DNA of 64,000 bases from Scytonema hofmannii PCC 7110 (GCF_000346485.2 NZ_KQ976354.1:3467747-3531746); one strand, 5' to 3'; numbered from the stretch's first letter, positions 10,301 through 19,551 are shown. The notes: generated from the letters alone by a model not told the origin. Program-made: numbers and translations.

Positions 10301-10507
10301 TATCAACGTGTTGCAAGGGTTTATGATTCTGTTCAATTGAATGGGTTAAAAATTCCTACTATTTATTTGATAAAACCGGACAAAATTCGTTACTGGACTC
10401 GCTCTATAGCTTTAAGAGATGCTGATGAAGTAGCCGCAGATATTATGATGTGGCGGACATCATTTGATAATAAATCAGCGGTTATACAGGAGTCATACAG
10501 TGGGTAG
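7325..10507 (+). CDS. Eco57I-like N6-adenine DNA methyltransferase of a restriction/defence locus
   Basis: A 1060-residue class I SAM-dependent DNA methyltransferase. Motif I (DPACGSGIFLVKAF) is near residue 382. Motif IV is DLVVGNAPWGKN near residue 493, so the canonical NPPY appears as NAPW. The ~330-residue N-terminal extension and long C-terminal part, probably for target recognition, give the size of type IIG or BREX PglX-like proteins. The next gene starts inside the last codons of this one and encodes a nuclease-like protein, so the two are probably translated together. The role is most likely self-DNA marking or restriction. Subtype and recognition site cannot be read from sequence. 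The ATG at 7325 gives the full conserved N-terminus. Confidence 0.8.
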   Translation: MSQSGLLELAHEKLHWPTPQQILEPSGAGPSVYARIAREKLGRTISKLPDGYGVRIGVLAANPQGDSTEAPIALVCDFQKEVSDDTLRKTYRLAWSFSRTPSLITTEPNRLRIWTCYEEPPTAEDIINPVIEVTRQELQLFNQPSLSVQAAKTLRLHWADLVSGQFFQEHSQRFQRSQAADQVLLRNLKTVRQKLQQNKLDDDTIHDLLARIIFIQFLFDRQYSEGNPGLNTNLLAHLHRIGELSAKYSNLHEILRNHRDIYKFFRWLNGKFNGDLFPGKGDTKKKREAEWQTEENKVTQTHLNILADFVRGYVEMESGQLSLWPYYHFDVIPLDFISSIYEEFVSKESGTGIHYTPEHIVDFVLDGVLPWDSQEWDIKILDPACGSGIFLVKAFQRLIYRWEKAHLNRTIQPSDLKSLLENNLFGVDVDTQAVRVASFSLYLTMLDKVKPQDYWENEFCFPRLREHQLVAADFFQEDKKGFNSIQDAKKYDLVVGNAPWGKNTVTSAAKSWARDDWKITYGNIGPLFLPKAVALTKEGGQVAMMQPALALIFNQVSTAQEFRVKLFSEFKIDEIVNLSALRFGLFKDAISPACIITISATPPDGKPLTYICPKPVMTNEDDYHIVIEPHDINNIYPQEAIADPLIWTALMWGGRRDLSLVRRLSNYNSLAELELLNIVVSSQGIIRGSRKIYHKGILRRRILEAKQFTQLFPEETCTHFVAKQLPINEDPYTHRFTNLAAFKLPQLIIKLSWPKKSSRFQVAITEPDNLNNQGIICSGSYLSVHTSEENSLILEAACLGYKSKLAVYYLLLSNGRFASYIPEIKPSDLLRVPIPEAQVGVLENIKTIDDVDERIRQAFEFKDSEWVLINDLFNYTLPDFKGDSASSGRKRTHRRDNDYLEDNSEPEITAYCEYFLRVLKAGFGQDKQVCATIFQEPTNTKLPVRLVAIYLNRADYQGVHIESIDSPDLLELLENLNDLCLKKGQTEDGGIFYQRVARVYDSVQLNGLKIPTIYLIKPDKIRYWTRSIALRDADEVAADIMMWRTSFDNKSAVIQESYSG
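10488..10492 (+). promoter_or_regulatory. Ribosome-binding site deciding the nuclease start
   Basis: AGGAG lies 7 bases before the GTG at 10500. It supports that GTG rather than the TTG 36 bases upstream as the start of the downstream nuclease-like gene. Confidence 0.7.
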
Positions 10508-11198
10508 AAGAGGTAAAACAATTCCAGAATTGCGCTGGAAAGATACACCGGAGTTTGTTGAAGTAGCAAAAGCTTGGAACAATGATGCAATAACAATTCT
10601 CGTAAAACTTGTCTGGGAAGGATATGATTTGCTGGTTGCCGAGATTCTATCGCAAATTAATTGCGATGAAGCAGAGGAGCAGATAGAAAGGAGCATCACT
10701 CAATCTCTTGAGCGTAGAATTCGCAGAAATATGACGGGAAATGAGCCATTTGATGTTCAACATGAAGTCTACGAAATAGAAAGTAGTCAATCAGCACAAG
10801 CACAACCACCACAATATGATATTGCATTTTATCTAAGATCTAATGAGAGGATTATCTGGCCTTTAGAAGCTAAGGTTTTGAAATCAGATGGGGCGGTAGG
10901 TGAATATATAAAAGAGATAAATGAAAACTTTATAACTTGCCGATATGCGCCCTTTTCTAGTCAAGGAGGAATGCTAGGTTATCTTTTTTCTGGTGATTCA
11001 AACAAAGCCTTTACTAATATTGCAATAAAAGTACCATGTACATTAAGCGATCATCCATATTTTAAAGATCGCGATCACAAAACCTCGAAACACCAACGGG
11101 AAGTTCCATCAGGAAAATCATATCCTACTGAATTTATTTGTCACCATTTACTATTAAAAATAATTGCTTCAATTCCTACTAGTACATCTTCAGTATAA
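10500..11198 (+). CDS. Putative PD-(D/E)XK nuclease partner of the methyltransferase
   Basis: A 232-residue protein beginning at GTG 10500, which overlaps the methyltransferase stop by 8 bases. Around residues 100-120 it reads YDIAFYL, then WPLEAKVL, matching the D...ExK core of PD-(D/E)XK nucleases: a beta strand with Asp, then a strand with Glu-x-Lys. The N-terminal half is helical and charged; the C-terminal part carries conserved-looking HH and YPTEF segments. No helicase or specificity subunit follows. The tight overlap suggests a restriction partner or an accessory nuclease of the same defence unit. The fold call rests on a short motif, so the function is moderately supported. Confidence 0.6.
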   Translation: MGRRGKTIPELRWKDTPEFVEVAKAWNNDAITILVKLVWEGYDLLVAEILSQINCDEAEEQIERSITQSLERRIRRNMTGNEPFDVQHEVYEIESSQSAQAQPPQYDIAFYLRSNERIIWPLEAKVLKSDGAVGEYIKEINENFITCRYAPFSSQGGMLGYLFSGDSNKAFTNIAIKVPCTLSDHPYFKDRDHKTSKHQREVPSGKSYPTEFICHHLLLKIIASIPTSTSSV

Positions 11199-11274
11199 AT
11201 CTAAAACTCGCAATGGCTTAATCAGCATCTGTCATTGGACAGTTTAGCAAATTTTTCTAATACTTAATAGCGTT

Positions 11275-11625
11275 TCATAGCAAAACAATCATTTTATAAT
11301 TATTAAAAATTGGTAAAACTTGAGATAAAGCTAATATCTGGTCATCAAAATTACTACTCCCCATTTTTGGTAGCAAAGTAAAATAGATCGGAAATGCTCT
11401 TTTATCCCACACAACACTAACCATAAACAAATTTATACAAGCCCAATTAGTCCGATCAATTACCACATAAATTATATTTTCCGAAGGAAAATATGTTTCT
11501 AGCCAGAGCGTAATTATCGGAAACAAAATTTTTTCAATTGTTAGATTTGGTAATGACAAAAATATCTGTATTTTCTTTCTTCTACTTTCAAATGTAATGG
11601 GAAGTGGTAGATTAACTTAAATTTT
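11275..11625 (-). pseudogene. IS4-like transposase remnant
   Basis: The minus strand encodes about 94 residues including VVIDRTNW, NLFMVSVVWDKRAFPIYF and LLPKMGSSNF, which match the start of the DDE domain of cyanobacterial IS4-type transposases (first catalytic Asp in VIDRT). The frame breaks right after NNYKMIVLL, where GDREF normally follows. Upstream coding traces (LPITFESRRKK) are in the same frame but cut by a stop near 11610, and a frameshift is needed to extend them. No terminal repeats were identified. It is a dead fragment, sitting just after the defence pair. Confidence 0.75.
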
Positions 11626-11657
11626 TCTTGTGCAGCACTCACCCGATCGCTCTGCAT

Positions 11658-14600
11658 TCACTTGAGGATGGGGGTTGATTGCGAGTTAGACCAATTTTCT
11701 AAAATTTTCACAATAATTTCAAATCTAAAATCATGGACAAGTTTCTGTAAAGCAGAAGTAATAGTCACAAATTGCTCTGGGATTTGTGCGAGCAGTCGCT
11801 CACTTTCTTTGTCGTCACACAACTGCGCTGCTTGATACAATTGAGTCACCCAACTCGACGGCATTTGAGATAACAAAGACTGAAGCTCGCTATCTGATAA
11901 AGACTTTTGTGAGATTTCTTTCTTTTGTTGTTCGTAGATATATTGCAACCCCAAGTAATCAGCCATCTTTGCATACAAAAATTCTTCCCGAACAGGCTTG
12001 GTGATATAATCATTACAACCCACGGCAATTGCTAGAGAGCGATCGCTCTGTGAAGCATGGGCTGAAAGCGCAATAATGATAGTTCTGTCACCTTCATTTT
12101 CTGCACGGATTTTTTGTGCTGTTTCGTAACCGTCCATCACTGGCATTTGAATGTCCATCCAGATAAGATGAGGTTGCCACTCTTGCCACAGCTTGAAAGC
12201 TTCTTGTCCATTACTGGCTTCGCGCACCTCTAAACCCAAATGAGTCATCAATTCTACCAAAAGTAACCGATTTTCTGGTTGGTCATCCACAACAAGAATG
12301 CGGTATTCTGATTTAGATATTAGCCCTATCACCTGACGGTGCGTTGACTCTTGTTGCACCAAAGCTGCTGGGACAATGCTGACTGGAATCTCAAATGTAA
12401 ATGTGCTTCCCTCACCTAAAGTACTGTGAACAGAAATATCACCACCCATTAACTGTACAAATTTACGACTAATTGAAAGCCCCAAACCAGTGCCTTCTTT
12501 AGAGATTTTTCCCGATTGGGTTTGCATAAAAGCATCAAAAATTGTATCGAGTTCATCAGAAGCTATACCGACTCCAGTATCTTTTATCTCAAAACATAGA
12601 GATTGGGAAGGCTTTTCTCCACTGGCTTGTCCCCACTCCACCTTGACTCCCAACATTACACCACCCTCATTTGTAAACTTGATAGCGTTACCTAAAAGGT
12701 TGAGGAGTACTTGACGCAGTTTTTTGCCATCTGTAATAACATATTGAGGTACATCTGGGGCAATTTCTAAGCTGAAGGATAAGCCTTTGACCTCTGTTCG
12801 CTGTTTTAGCATTGCTGCTACAGATTCTACCAAATCAATCAAGTCAAAACTGCTTTCATCTAATGTAATGCGGTCTGCTTCTATTTTGGAAAAGTCCAGC
12901 ACATCGTTAATGAGATTGAGTAAGTGATCCCCACTACGGCTGATAATTTTCAAATGTTCTTGCTGCTGCAAACTCAGGGATTTGTCGTGGCTCATGACTT
13001 GGGCAAATCCCAAAATCACATTCATAGGAGTACGCAATTCATGACTCATGGAAGCCAAAAAAGCACTTTTGGCTCGATTTGCCACTTCTGCAGCTTCTTT
13101 TGCTTGTTTGAGTTCCCTATCGGCTTGTTTGCGTTCAGTTATATTACGAGCAATTTTAGAAGCTCCAACTATTTTGCCCGTTGCATCCAGTACTGGAGAG
13201 ATAGTGAGAGCTATATCTACTAGCTTTCCGTCCTTACGTTTTCTTATGGTTTCGTAATTTTCAACTGTTTCCCCACACCGAATTTTCTCGATATTTTGCA
13301 GTGCCTCGTCAGTGCGATCGCAAGGGAATAACAGGGAAATGGATTGCCCAATCGCTTCTGTTGCAGTGTAACCAAACAGTTTTTGAGCACCATCATTCCA
13401 ACTCATAATTGTACCATCTAAGGTGTTACTGATAATGGCATCTTCACTAGACTTTACAATCGCTGCCAGTTGAAACAAATTTACTTCTGCTTGCTTGCGT
13501 ACAGTAATATCACGCACAATAGCAGTAAAAATTTTTTCGTTATCAATTTCTAATTTCGAGATTGAAGCTTCTGCAGAAAACTCAGTACCATCTTTGCGGC
13601 GACCAAAAATTTCGCCACGTTCGCCCATGCGTCTTGCTTTACCATCAGATTGACTGAAGGAATTTACGTGGTGATGGTGAACTTTTGCATATCGAGAAGG
13701 CAATAGTAGCAAGAGATTTTGCCCTATTACTTCCCCTGCGGCATAACCAAAAATCTTTTCAGCACCTTGATTAAATAAAGTTATTTGTTGGTTACCATCA
13801 ACCGCAATAATAGCATCGCTAGCAATATCCAAAATACTTGCAAACCGCGCTTGTTCGGCTTGCAGTGCTTCTTCGGCCCGTTGTCGCTCTTCTAATTCTA
13901 GTTGCAAACGCTGATTTGTACTGGTTAATTGCTTTTCTGCTTGAAGGCGATGATAGTCAGTTTTGTTAAGGGCATAAGTATTCCAAAGCACTCCCCCTGA
14001 TAGCAAGAAAGTATCTAATATCTCTATCAAAGCCCTTTCCGTTTCTTTGGTGTATAAGAAAAAGTGAGAGCCTATGGCACACAAGCTCGCTACCATTGGG
14101 TAGATGACAAATACAAAAGGTAGTAACCTCCGCGCCGTTTGGCAACCCATCCCTTTCCCAGCCAACAAAGGCATTATTCCTTTATCTGGCAAAGCACATA
14201 GAATACTTGATGAAAGTAGCAAGAAAGAGAATGCTGTGTGTATAGCCATTCCCATTTCTCTAGGAATGCCAGCTGCATATAGATGAAAAATATTATACAC
14301 GTAGCCCATTAACCCTAAGTAACTCATCAGCCATGCCAAGCCTGCAAAACCTTGTATTGCTCTATAGTTCGGACAACGTGTGTTTAATAGCACCAAGGCA
14401 GTTCCTGTATTGAAAAAATTTATTGCTGTGTTCGGAGACATACGTCCCGGAATTGCTTTGCTCAATAATGGTTCTGGTTGCTGCAATAACAATTCATCAA
14501 TTCCCAAATTGACATGAAAGCTGTATTGAATTAAGGTCAGCAGACTGATAAGAATTGCGATCGCCGCTACCACCTGTGCGACTACTCCAATGTGGAATTT

Positions 14601-14870
14601 GCGAACTAACGAAGCCCCATGGTTTTGAGCCTGATGCCACAACCATAAAGATGCTCCTGTTAATATGAAGCAAACAGCAGTATTCACCTTCATGCTAGGC
14701 ATTCCGGGCAAAATACTTTTGAGTAATGAGATGTTCAGCAACCAACCCAGAAAAACAATTCCACCTATGAAAATGACAGCAAGACTAATTCGCTTGGAAA
14801 ACAACTGCAGCGATATTGCCATGCTTTGGGATAACAAATGATAATTTTTTTTACTTTTAATAACATTCAT
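11658..14870 (-). CDS. Membrane hybrid histidine kinase with PAS domains and receiver
   Basis: A 1070-residue inner-membrane sensor kinase. Residues ~25-300 contain about seven hydrophobic segments, a membrane-embedded sensor of unknown ligand. A coiled-coil linker follows, then two PAS domains (~340-455 and ~465-580), each with a PAC-type ending. The HisKA box is FLASMSHELRTPMNVILG, with an intact His. HATPase_c has N-, G1- (DTGVGIAS) and G2-boxes (GTGLGLSISRKF). The receiver (~855-975) has the phospho-Asp in WMDIQMPVMDGYE. A helical 90-residue tail follows. All catalytic residues look intact. No adjacent response regulator is present, so the output partner is unknown. Confidence 0.92.
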   Translation of the reverse strand: MNVIKSKKNYHLLSQSMAISLQLFSKRISLAVIFIGGIVFLGWLLNISLLKSILPGMPSMKVNTAVCFILTGASLWLWHQAQNHGASLVRKFHIGVVAQVVAAIAILISLLTLIQYSFHVNLGIDELLLQQPEPLLSKAIPGRMSPNTAINFFNTGTALVLLNTRCPNYRAIQGFAGLAWLMSYLGLMGYVYNIFHLYAAGIPREMGMAIHTAFSFLLLSSSILCALPDKGIMPLLAGKGMGCQTARRLLPFVFVIYPMVASLCAIGSHFFLYTKETERALIEILDTFLLSGGVLWNTYALNKTDYHRLQAEKQLTSTNQRLQLELEERQRAEEALQAEQARFASILDIASDAIIAVDGNQQITLFNQGAEKIFGYAAGEVIGQNLLLLLPSRYAKVHHHHVNSFSQSDGKARRMGERGEIFGRRKDGTEFSAEASISKLEIDNEKIFTAIVRDITVRKQAEVNLFQLAAIVKSSEDAIISNTLDGTIMSWNDGAQKLFGYTATEAIGQSISLLFPCDRTDEALQNIEKIRCGETVENYETIRKRKDGKLVDIALTISPVLDATGKIVGASKIARNITERKQADRELKQAKEAAEVANRAKSAFLASMSHELRTPMNVILGFAQVMSHDKSLSLQQQEHLKIISRSGDHLLNLINDVLDFSKIEADRITLDESSFDLIDLVESVAAMLKQRTEVKGLSFSLEIAPDVPQYVITDGKKLRQVLLNLLGNAIKFTNEGGVMLGVKVEWGQASGEKPSQSLCFEIKDTGVGIASDELDTIFDAFMQTQSGKISKEGTGLGLSISRKFVQLMGGDISVHSTLGEGSTFTFEIPVSIVPAALVQQESTHRQVIGLISKSEYRILVVDDQPENRLLLVELMTHLGLEVREASNGQEAFKLWQEWQPHLIWMDIQMPVMDGYETAQKIRAENEGDRTIIIALSAHASQSDRSLAIAVGCNDYITKPVREEFLYAKMADYLGLQYIYEQQKKEISQKSLSDSELQSLLSQMPSSWVTQLYQAAQLCDDKESERLLAQIPEQFVTITSALQKLVHDFRFEIIVKILENWSNSQSTPILK

Positions 14871-15051
14871 AATGTTTTCCTGTAATATTTTAAGTTGATG
14901 TCGTTAAGCCTAAATTTAAATGGGGCTTCTTGCTTATTAGTCAAAGTTTTTGTTAGTATATATAATGACAAAATACTATCCATATTAATATCGTAAAATT
15001 GCGGAAAATCTATATTGACATATTAGCTCTCTGATATCAATTTCTCATAAC

Positions 15052-15108
15052 TCACGCAAAGACGCAAAGACGCACCAGATAGCTTTGCGTCTTTGCGTCT
15101 TTGCGTGA
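15052..15108. repeat. Perfect inverted repeat with 23-bp arms (GACGCAAA units)
   Basis: Two perfectly complementary 23-base arms, each built from tandem GACGCAAA units, flank an 11-base loop. The element lies in the 281-base gap between the hybrid kinase and a small hypothetical gene. It would fold as a long hairpin in either transcript. Confidence 0.85.
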
Positions 15109-15151
15109 AATTTAAATAACACGAGATCTATAGTGTCCAAGGTTTGAAATT

Positions 15152-15499
15152 ATGACTGACTCTCAATTTCCTCTTCCACAACCGCAATTAATACCTGGTG
15201 GTATCACTCGCGAACAATACGAACATTACATTCCAGAAAAATTAGAATTAAAAAATGGGTACTTGGGTGATGAAGAACAAGACCAGATAGGATTTCAGTT
15301 AGCGGTTCTGACTAATATGGGATTACTGAAAGCAATCTATAGTATAGAAACGTTACTGTGGATAGAAGCATTGGAACTTTATTTAAGGAAAAAGTTAGAA
15401 ATCGTTGAGGCCGATCCAGATGTGTATGAGGTACTGCTCGAACGCCTGAATCGGGCAATTGAAGATTTGACTGTGGTAGCTCAATATCTAGAGGATTAA
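15152..15499 (+). CDS. Small hypothetical protein
   Basis: A 115-residue acidic protein with no signal peptide or membrane segment. The N-terminus is Pro-rich (MTDSQFPLPQPQ). The remainder is predicted mostly helical, with a Leu-rich central helix around residues 50-80. No family was recognised. It stands alone between two intergenic regions rich in inverted repeats. Codon use and the clean ATG start support a real gene. Confidence 0.6.
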   Translation: MTDSQFPLPQPQLIPGGITREQYEHYIPEKLELKNGYLGDEEQDQIGFQLAVLTNMGLLKAIYSIETLLWIEALELYLRKKLEIVEADPDVYEVLLERLNRAIEDLTVVAQYLED

Positions 15500-15622
15500 T
15501 TTCAAGTGTGCTCTGGGACAATTGGGTGCCTTTTACCTAATCAGTCATTTGTCATTGTAAGCGTTATAACTATCTTTGATATTTCTTCACATATAGCAAT
15601 GCTAAATCATTTGTAAAAGGAG

Positions 15623-15655
15623 AGAAACCCGGTATCTTTGAGATACCGGGTTTCT
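15623..15655. repeat. Hairpin repeat, AGAAACCCGG type
   Basis: A 15-bp perfect stem (AGAAACCCGGTATCT) with a 3-base loop. Related AAACCCGGTTTCT-type sequences occur near 19153, 34839 and 54579, so this is one of a dispersed family. It lies in the 347-base gap 15500-15846, which contains no gene. Confidence 0.8.
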
Positions 15656-15701
15656 GGGGTTTCGTAATTTTTACAAATCTGTGGAGGATTGCTATAGTAC
15701 C

Positions 15702-15758
15702 GTAGGTAGGGCTAAAGCCCACTAACTAAAGCTTGCGGTGGGCTTTAGCCCTACCTAC
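15702..15758. repeat. Inverted repeat, GTAGGTAGGGCTAAAGCCCA family
   Basis: Twenty-base perfect arms flank a 17-base loop containing AAGCTT. Partial copies of the same family occur at 21851-21896 and 48779-48832, including the loop motif AGCTTTATG. It is a non-coding dispersed palindrome. Confidence 0.85.
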
Positions 15759-15846
15759 TTTTCATGAATAATTTATGATTTCTAATATTCCTTGTTAATA
15801 TCAACAAGGATTAAAAATTTAGTGACCTGAGTCAGGCAAATTTTTT

Positions 15847-16203
15847 ATGAGCCAGGAAGATGCTATCCATCCGCGTCCGCAACCCCAACCAAAAAAAGAG
15901 TCAGAAGATTTTACTCGACCTCGTCCACGTCCCCGGTCAGAACGACCAGATTTTGATGAGCCAGAACTGGAACCTGTCTTTGGACAACACATCCGCCTAT
16001 TAGATGTTGAGAAATCGGAAGGGCGTGTCATTTGCGAGTGCTGGTACTGCAAAGAAGGGGTGTTGATTCAGCATCAACGAGAACCACAACAGGAAGAAAT
16101 CAGGGTCACTTGTCCCCATTGCGGTAGGGTAGCAATTAAGTTACAGATCGCCAAAATTATGTCGGTGATTGCTATTCCGTCACCGTGGAGTAGAAACCAG
16201 TGA
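15847..16203 (+). CDS. Small zinc-ribbon-like hypothetical protein
   Basis: 118 residues. The first ~45 are low-complexity, with Pro-Arg and Pro-Gln repeats (RPRPRPRSERP). The second half has cysteines arranged CECWYC and, 24 residues later, CPHC, a likely four-Cys zinc ribbon. The final codons (RNQ-stop) lie in the ACCAGTG tandem repeat that begins at 16196, so the repeat supplies the stop codon. No specific function is suggested; a nucleic-acid-binding role would be a guess. Confidence 0.6.
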   Translation: MSQEDAIHPRPQPQPKKESEDFTRPRPRPRSERPDFDEPELEPVFGQHIRLLDVEKSEGRVICECWYCKEGVLIQHQREPQQEEIRVTCPHCGRVAIKLQIAKIMSVIAIPSPWSRNQ

Positions 16204-16225
16204 CCAGTGACCAGTGACCAGTGAC
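16196..16225. repeat. Heptameric tandem repeat (ACCAGTG)n
   Basis: About four copies of ACCAGTG. It overlaps the end of the upstream gene and provides its TGA stop. The same heptamer recurs near 23831, 28501, 34790, 42601 and 56070. Confidence 0.9.
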
Positions 16226-16452
16226 AGGATGCTTGTACCATAAAATGGAAAAATAAGCGGGCAAGATGCCCGCACCACAAGATGGATGAAAAGACAAAAA
16301 TTTTACGCAATTCTACGGTACATTCTTAGAGTAGAAATGTGAGACCTTATATTTGAGCAAGTTTTAACATAAATTGGAACTATTTTTCTTTTCAAGAACT
16401 AAATCAAAATATATTAAAAATTATTAAAAAACCTTGTATTGAGAAAAATATT

Positions 16453-18189
16453 ATGCTAAAGAGCCAAGAAATTAATTCAGGTCATATTTTGCTAGTCGAT
16501 GATACACCAGATAACTTACGCCTTCTATCTAAAATTTTAGAAACGCATGGGTTTAAGGTCAGAAAAACTATCAGTGGAAAAATGGCACTTCAATCAGCAC
16601 AGATAGAACCGCCTGAACTGATTTTGCTAGATATTAATATGCCGGATTTAAATGGCTATGAAGTGTGTCAGCAATTAAAATCTAACGAACTAACTGCTAA
16701 TATTCCTATTATTTTTATTAGCGCTTTAGACCAAACCACAGATAAAATTAAGGCATTTGAAAATGGAGGGATAGACTATATTACTAAACCTTTTCAAGAG
16801 TTAGAAGTTTTGGCGCGTGTCAAAAATCAATTTATTATCCATCATCAGCAGCAGCAACTGCTTGCTAAAAATCAGGAATTAGAGAAAGAAATCATAGAAC
16901 GCCAACAGATAGAAGCAAGATTGCAACAGCTAAATAGTATTTTTGAAGAGCAAGTGGTAGAACGGACATTTCAACTTCAACGCTCGCTAGAGTTTGAAGA
17001 AAGGCTCAAACGCATCACCGATAAAGTTCGCGATCGCTTTGATGAGGAACAAATTTGGCAAGCATCTGTTAGGGAATTAGCAGTCGGTTTAGAACTTGAA
17101 TTGTGCTGTTCTGCTATTGGCGATCGCGAGTTAAAAACTTATACTATTACCCACGAATATACTAGCGCTACTTCAACTCCTTTAGATAAGGATAGCATTA
17201 TAAAATTAGTTCGTTTGCAGGAACTACATCAACAATTGCTTCAGGGTTTAAACGTTCAATTTTGTTGGTGTCAACCTAGTTCAATTTCACAGGAATATTG
17301 TAGATACACAATTTTAGCTTGCCCTATTTTCGATGATCAAAGTTTTTTAGGGAGTTTGTGGTTGTTCAAACCAGAGGACAAAAGTTTCGAGCAACTTGAA
17401 GTTCGATTGGTTCTACAGGTGACAAATCAATGTGCAATTGCTATCCGTCAGGCTAGACTTTATCAAGCTGCACTTGTGCAGCTTGAAGAATTACAAAGGC
17501 TCAATCAACTCAAAGACGATTTTTTGCGTACCATTTCTATTGAGTTACGATCTCCTATTGCTGATATCAAATCACTAAGCCAAGTTCTAGCAGTAGAAAT
17601 TTCCAATAATGAAGCCCAAAGTAGCAAAGTGTCAGAGTACTTAATAAATTTGCAGCAGGAGTGCGATCGCCAACTTTACTTTATTGAGAATTTGCTAGAC
17701 TTGCAATATTTAGAAGCTGGTATATGTCCCCTGGAACTGACAAGTATCGATCTACATAATTGGATTCCCTATATATTAGAAGCCTTTGTTGCACAAAACC
17801 AAGAACAACCGCCAACCTTAAAAGTTCAACTTGACCCCGAACTACCACTTTTAACAACGGATATATCCTGTTTTGAACGCGTCCTCCACGAGCTACTGCA
17901 AAATGCTTATAGGTATGCCTCTAATGGTGACATTACTGTTGCTGCTTGCTCAATCTCTGAAAAAATCCACTTGAGTGTGACTTACTCTGGGGCAGAAGTT
18001 TCGGAATCAGAACTGTCTCAAATATTTGACAAGTTCTACCGCATTCCCAATGATAAATCCTCAATACCAAGTAATAGTGGTTTGGAATTAGCAATAGTCA
18101 GAAAATTGGTGGAGTATTTGAGAGGTTCCATTCATGTAGAATCGCAAGCAGGACAAGTTTGCTTTACAGTTATATTCCATGTTTCTTAA
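16453..18189 (+). CDS. REC-GAF protein with degenerate histidine-kinase module
   Basis: 578 residues. The N-terminal receiver (~10-125) has its phospho-Asp in [14 protein letters not shown] coiled coil (~130-185) and a GAF-like domain (~190-335) follow. The kinase-like part looks inactive. The position of the phospho-His box reads TISIELRSP, so the His is Ile363. The G1 box is [10 protein letters not shown] instead of DxGxG, and the G2 box is GLELAIV instead of GLGLAIV. The N-box Asn ([11 protein letters not shown]) remains. It may therefore work as a receiver-driven scaffold or pseudokinase rather than an enzyme. Its 3' end overlaps the convergent hydrolase gene by 20 bases. Confidence 0.85.
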   Translation: MLKSQEINSGHILLVDDTPDNLRLLSKILETHGFKVRKTISGKMALQSAQIEPPELILLDINMPDLNGYEVCQQLKSNELTANIPIIFISALDQTTDKIKAFENGGIDYITKPFQELEVLARVKNQFIIHHQQQQLLAKNQELEKEIIERQQIEARLQQLNSIFEEQVVERTFQLQRSLEFEERLKRITDKVRDRFDEEQIWQASVRELAVGLELELCCSAIGDRELKTYTITHEYTSATSTPLDKDSIIKLVRLQELHQQLLQGLNVQFCWCQPSSISQEYCRYTILACPIFDDQSFLGSLWLFKPEDKSFEQLEVRLVLQVTNQCAIAIRQARLYQAALVQLEELQRLNQLKDDFLRTISIELRSPIADIKSLSQVLAVEISNNEAQSSKVSEYLINLQQECDRQLYFIENLLDLQYLEAGICPLELTSIDLHNWIPYILEAFVAQNQEQPPTLKVQLDPELPLLTTDISCFERVLHELLQNAYRYASNGDITVAACSISEKIHLSVTYSGAEVSESELSQIFDKFYRIPNDKSSIPSNSGLELAIVRKLVEYLRGSIHVESQAGQVCFTVIFHVS

Positions 18190-19006
18190 ACCATGCTTGA
18201 AGGCGTTGCCATCCGTCTTTTGCCTCTTTCTCTCGGTAAGAAGGACGATAATCGGCAAAAAAGGCATGTGGCGCATTAGGGTAAATGACAATTTCAGATT
18301 TGCTGCTGCTAGCTTTCAGTTGCTCGCGCATCTGATCTACTGTAGCCAGGGGAATACCCGTATCTTCTCCACCATAAAGTCCGAGTACGGGGACTTTCAG
18401 AGTTGATGCAACATCAACAGGATGCTTTGGTGTTAATTCGCTAGCATCGCCGACTAACCGCCCGTACCACGCCACACTTGCTTTGACTTTGGGATTGTGT
18501 GCTGCGTACAGCCAGGTAATACGACCCCCCCAGCAAAAACCTGTAATTCCCAGTTGCTCGGCATTGCCTTTAGCTGATTTTACAGCCCATTCTGCCGTGG
18601 CATCAAGATCGGAAATCACTTGAGCATCTGGCACTTTGACAACTATCTTACGAATTTCATCTATATCACTTAACTTTGAGACATCCCCCTGACGCACAAA
18701 CAATTCAGGTGCAATTGCCAAGTACCCCAGCTTGGCAAAACGACGGCAAACATCCTGAATATGCTCGTGTACGCCAAAAATTTCCTGAATCACCAAAACA
18801 ATTGGGAAATTTTTGCCAGTGGTAGGCATTGCTCTGTAGGCAGGAATTGTTCCATCTTTAACAGGAATTTTCACTGCACCAGCAACCAATCCTTGGGCAT
18901 TGGTGGTGATGACTTTGGCTGAAATAGGTTGCACTGCAAGGGCAAAACCCGTCGCTAGGGAAGCAGTGACAATAAATTCGCGGCGCGTTATTTCGTTCAT
19001 CCTCAT
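18170..19006 (-). CDS. Tat-exported dienelactone hydrolase family protein
   Basis: A 278-residue alpha/beta hydrolase. The N-terminus is a twin-arginine signal ([18 protein letters not shown]), so the protein is predicted to be exported folded to the periplasm. The nucleophile motif is GFCWGG, with the Cys typical of dienelactone hydrolases. The Asp is in YGGEDTG and the His in NAPHAFF, giving a complete Cys-Asp-His triad. The natural substrate is unknown; family members act on lactones or esters. MNEITRRE, two residues in, is an alternative start. It converges with the receiver/GAF gene, with a 20-base overlap of the coding ends. Confidence 0.88.
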   Translation of the reverse strand: MRMNEITRREFIVTASLATGFALAVQPISAKVITTNAQGLVAGAVKIPVKDGTIPAYRAMPTTGKNFPIVLVIQEIFGVHEHIQDVCRRFAKLGYLAIAPELFVRQGDVSKLSDIDEIRKIVVKVPDAQVISDLDATAEWAVKSAKGNAEQLGITGFCWGGRITWLYAAHNPKVKASVAWYGRLVGDASELTPKHPVDVASTLKVPVLGLYGGEDTGIPLATVDQMREQLKASSSKSEIVIYPNAPHAFFADYRPSYREKEAKDGWQRLQAWFKKHGI

Positions 19007-19263
19007 GACCTTAACCTATCAAATCACGATCTTATTTTTACAAGAAAGTAGCATAAAGTATCAAGAATTCAGTAGATTTACACTTATATTCTCTCACTTT
19101 GGTTAAATAAAGGGAGTGGGGACTCAATACTACAAGGATAGAGTTGTTCGCGCTGTGAGAAACCCGGTTTTTTTGACAATACCTTTTATCACGTCGTAAT
19201 CGTCGTGGTGAAGCATTGTTAAACTAAGTTTAATAGCAAACACACTATGCAGGTTCCCCAATT

Positions 19264-19404
19264 ATGCTTAATCAAGCGCCAGTGATAGATACTGTTCCTA
19301 CAGATACCTGGGTAGAGGCAGCCTGGGAAGATTTTCTGACCTTTGCAGATGACCCCACCTTGGAACGTGCTAGATTTTACTATGATGACGGTTACATGAA
19401 CTGA
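19264..19404 (+). pseudogene. Truncated Uma2-family (DUF820) nuclease-like gene
   Basis: 46 codons that read like the N-terminus of the Uma2 family abundant in cyanobacteria (TWVEAAWEDFLTFADDP, then ARFYYDDGYMN). The frame stops at TGA where about 140 more residues, including the catalytic core, should follow. A short unrelated open stretch comes after it. It is probably the relic of an internal deletion. Confidence 0.65.
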
Positions 19405-19496
19405 AGATGATGGAGCTATTACTCGTTGGTTACTAGCAAAGTTTAATTAATGATAGCCTCATACTATAGGACTCCTATTTGATTTTTGAACTGTAC

Positions 19497-19551
19497 GTAG
19501 GGTGGGCAATGCCCACCACATGATATTTTTGGTGGGCATTGCCCACCCTAC
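19497..19551. repeat. Inverted repeat with 21-bp arms (GTAGGGTGGGCAATGCCCACC)
   Basis: A perfect inverted repeat with a 13-base loop. Each arm also contains its own shorter palindrome (GGGCAATGCCC). It is a dispersed cyanobacterial palindrome with no coding potential. Confidence 0.85.
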
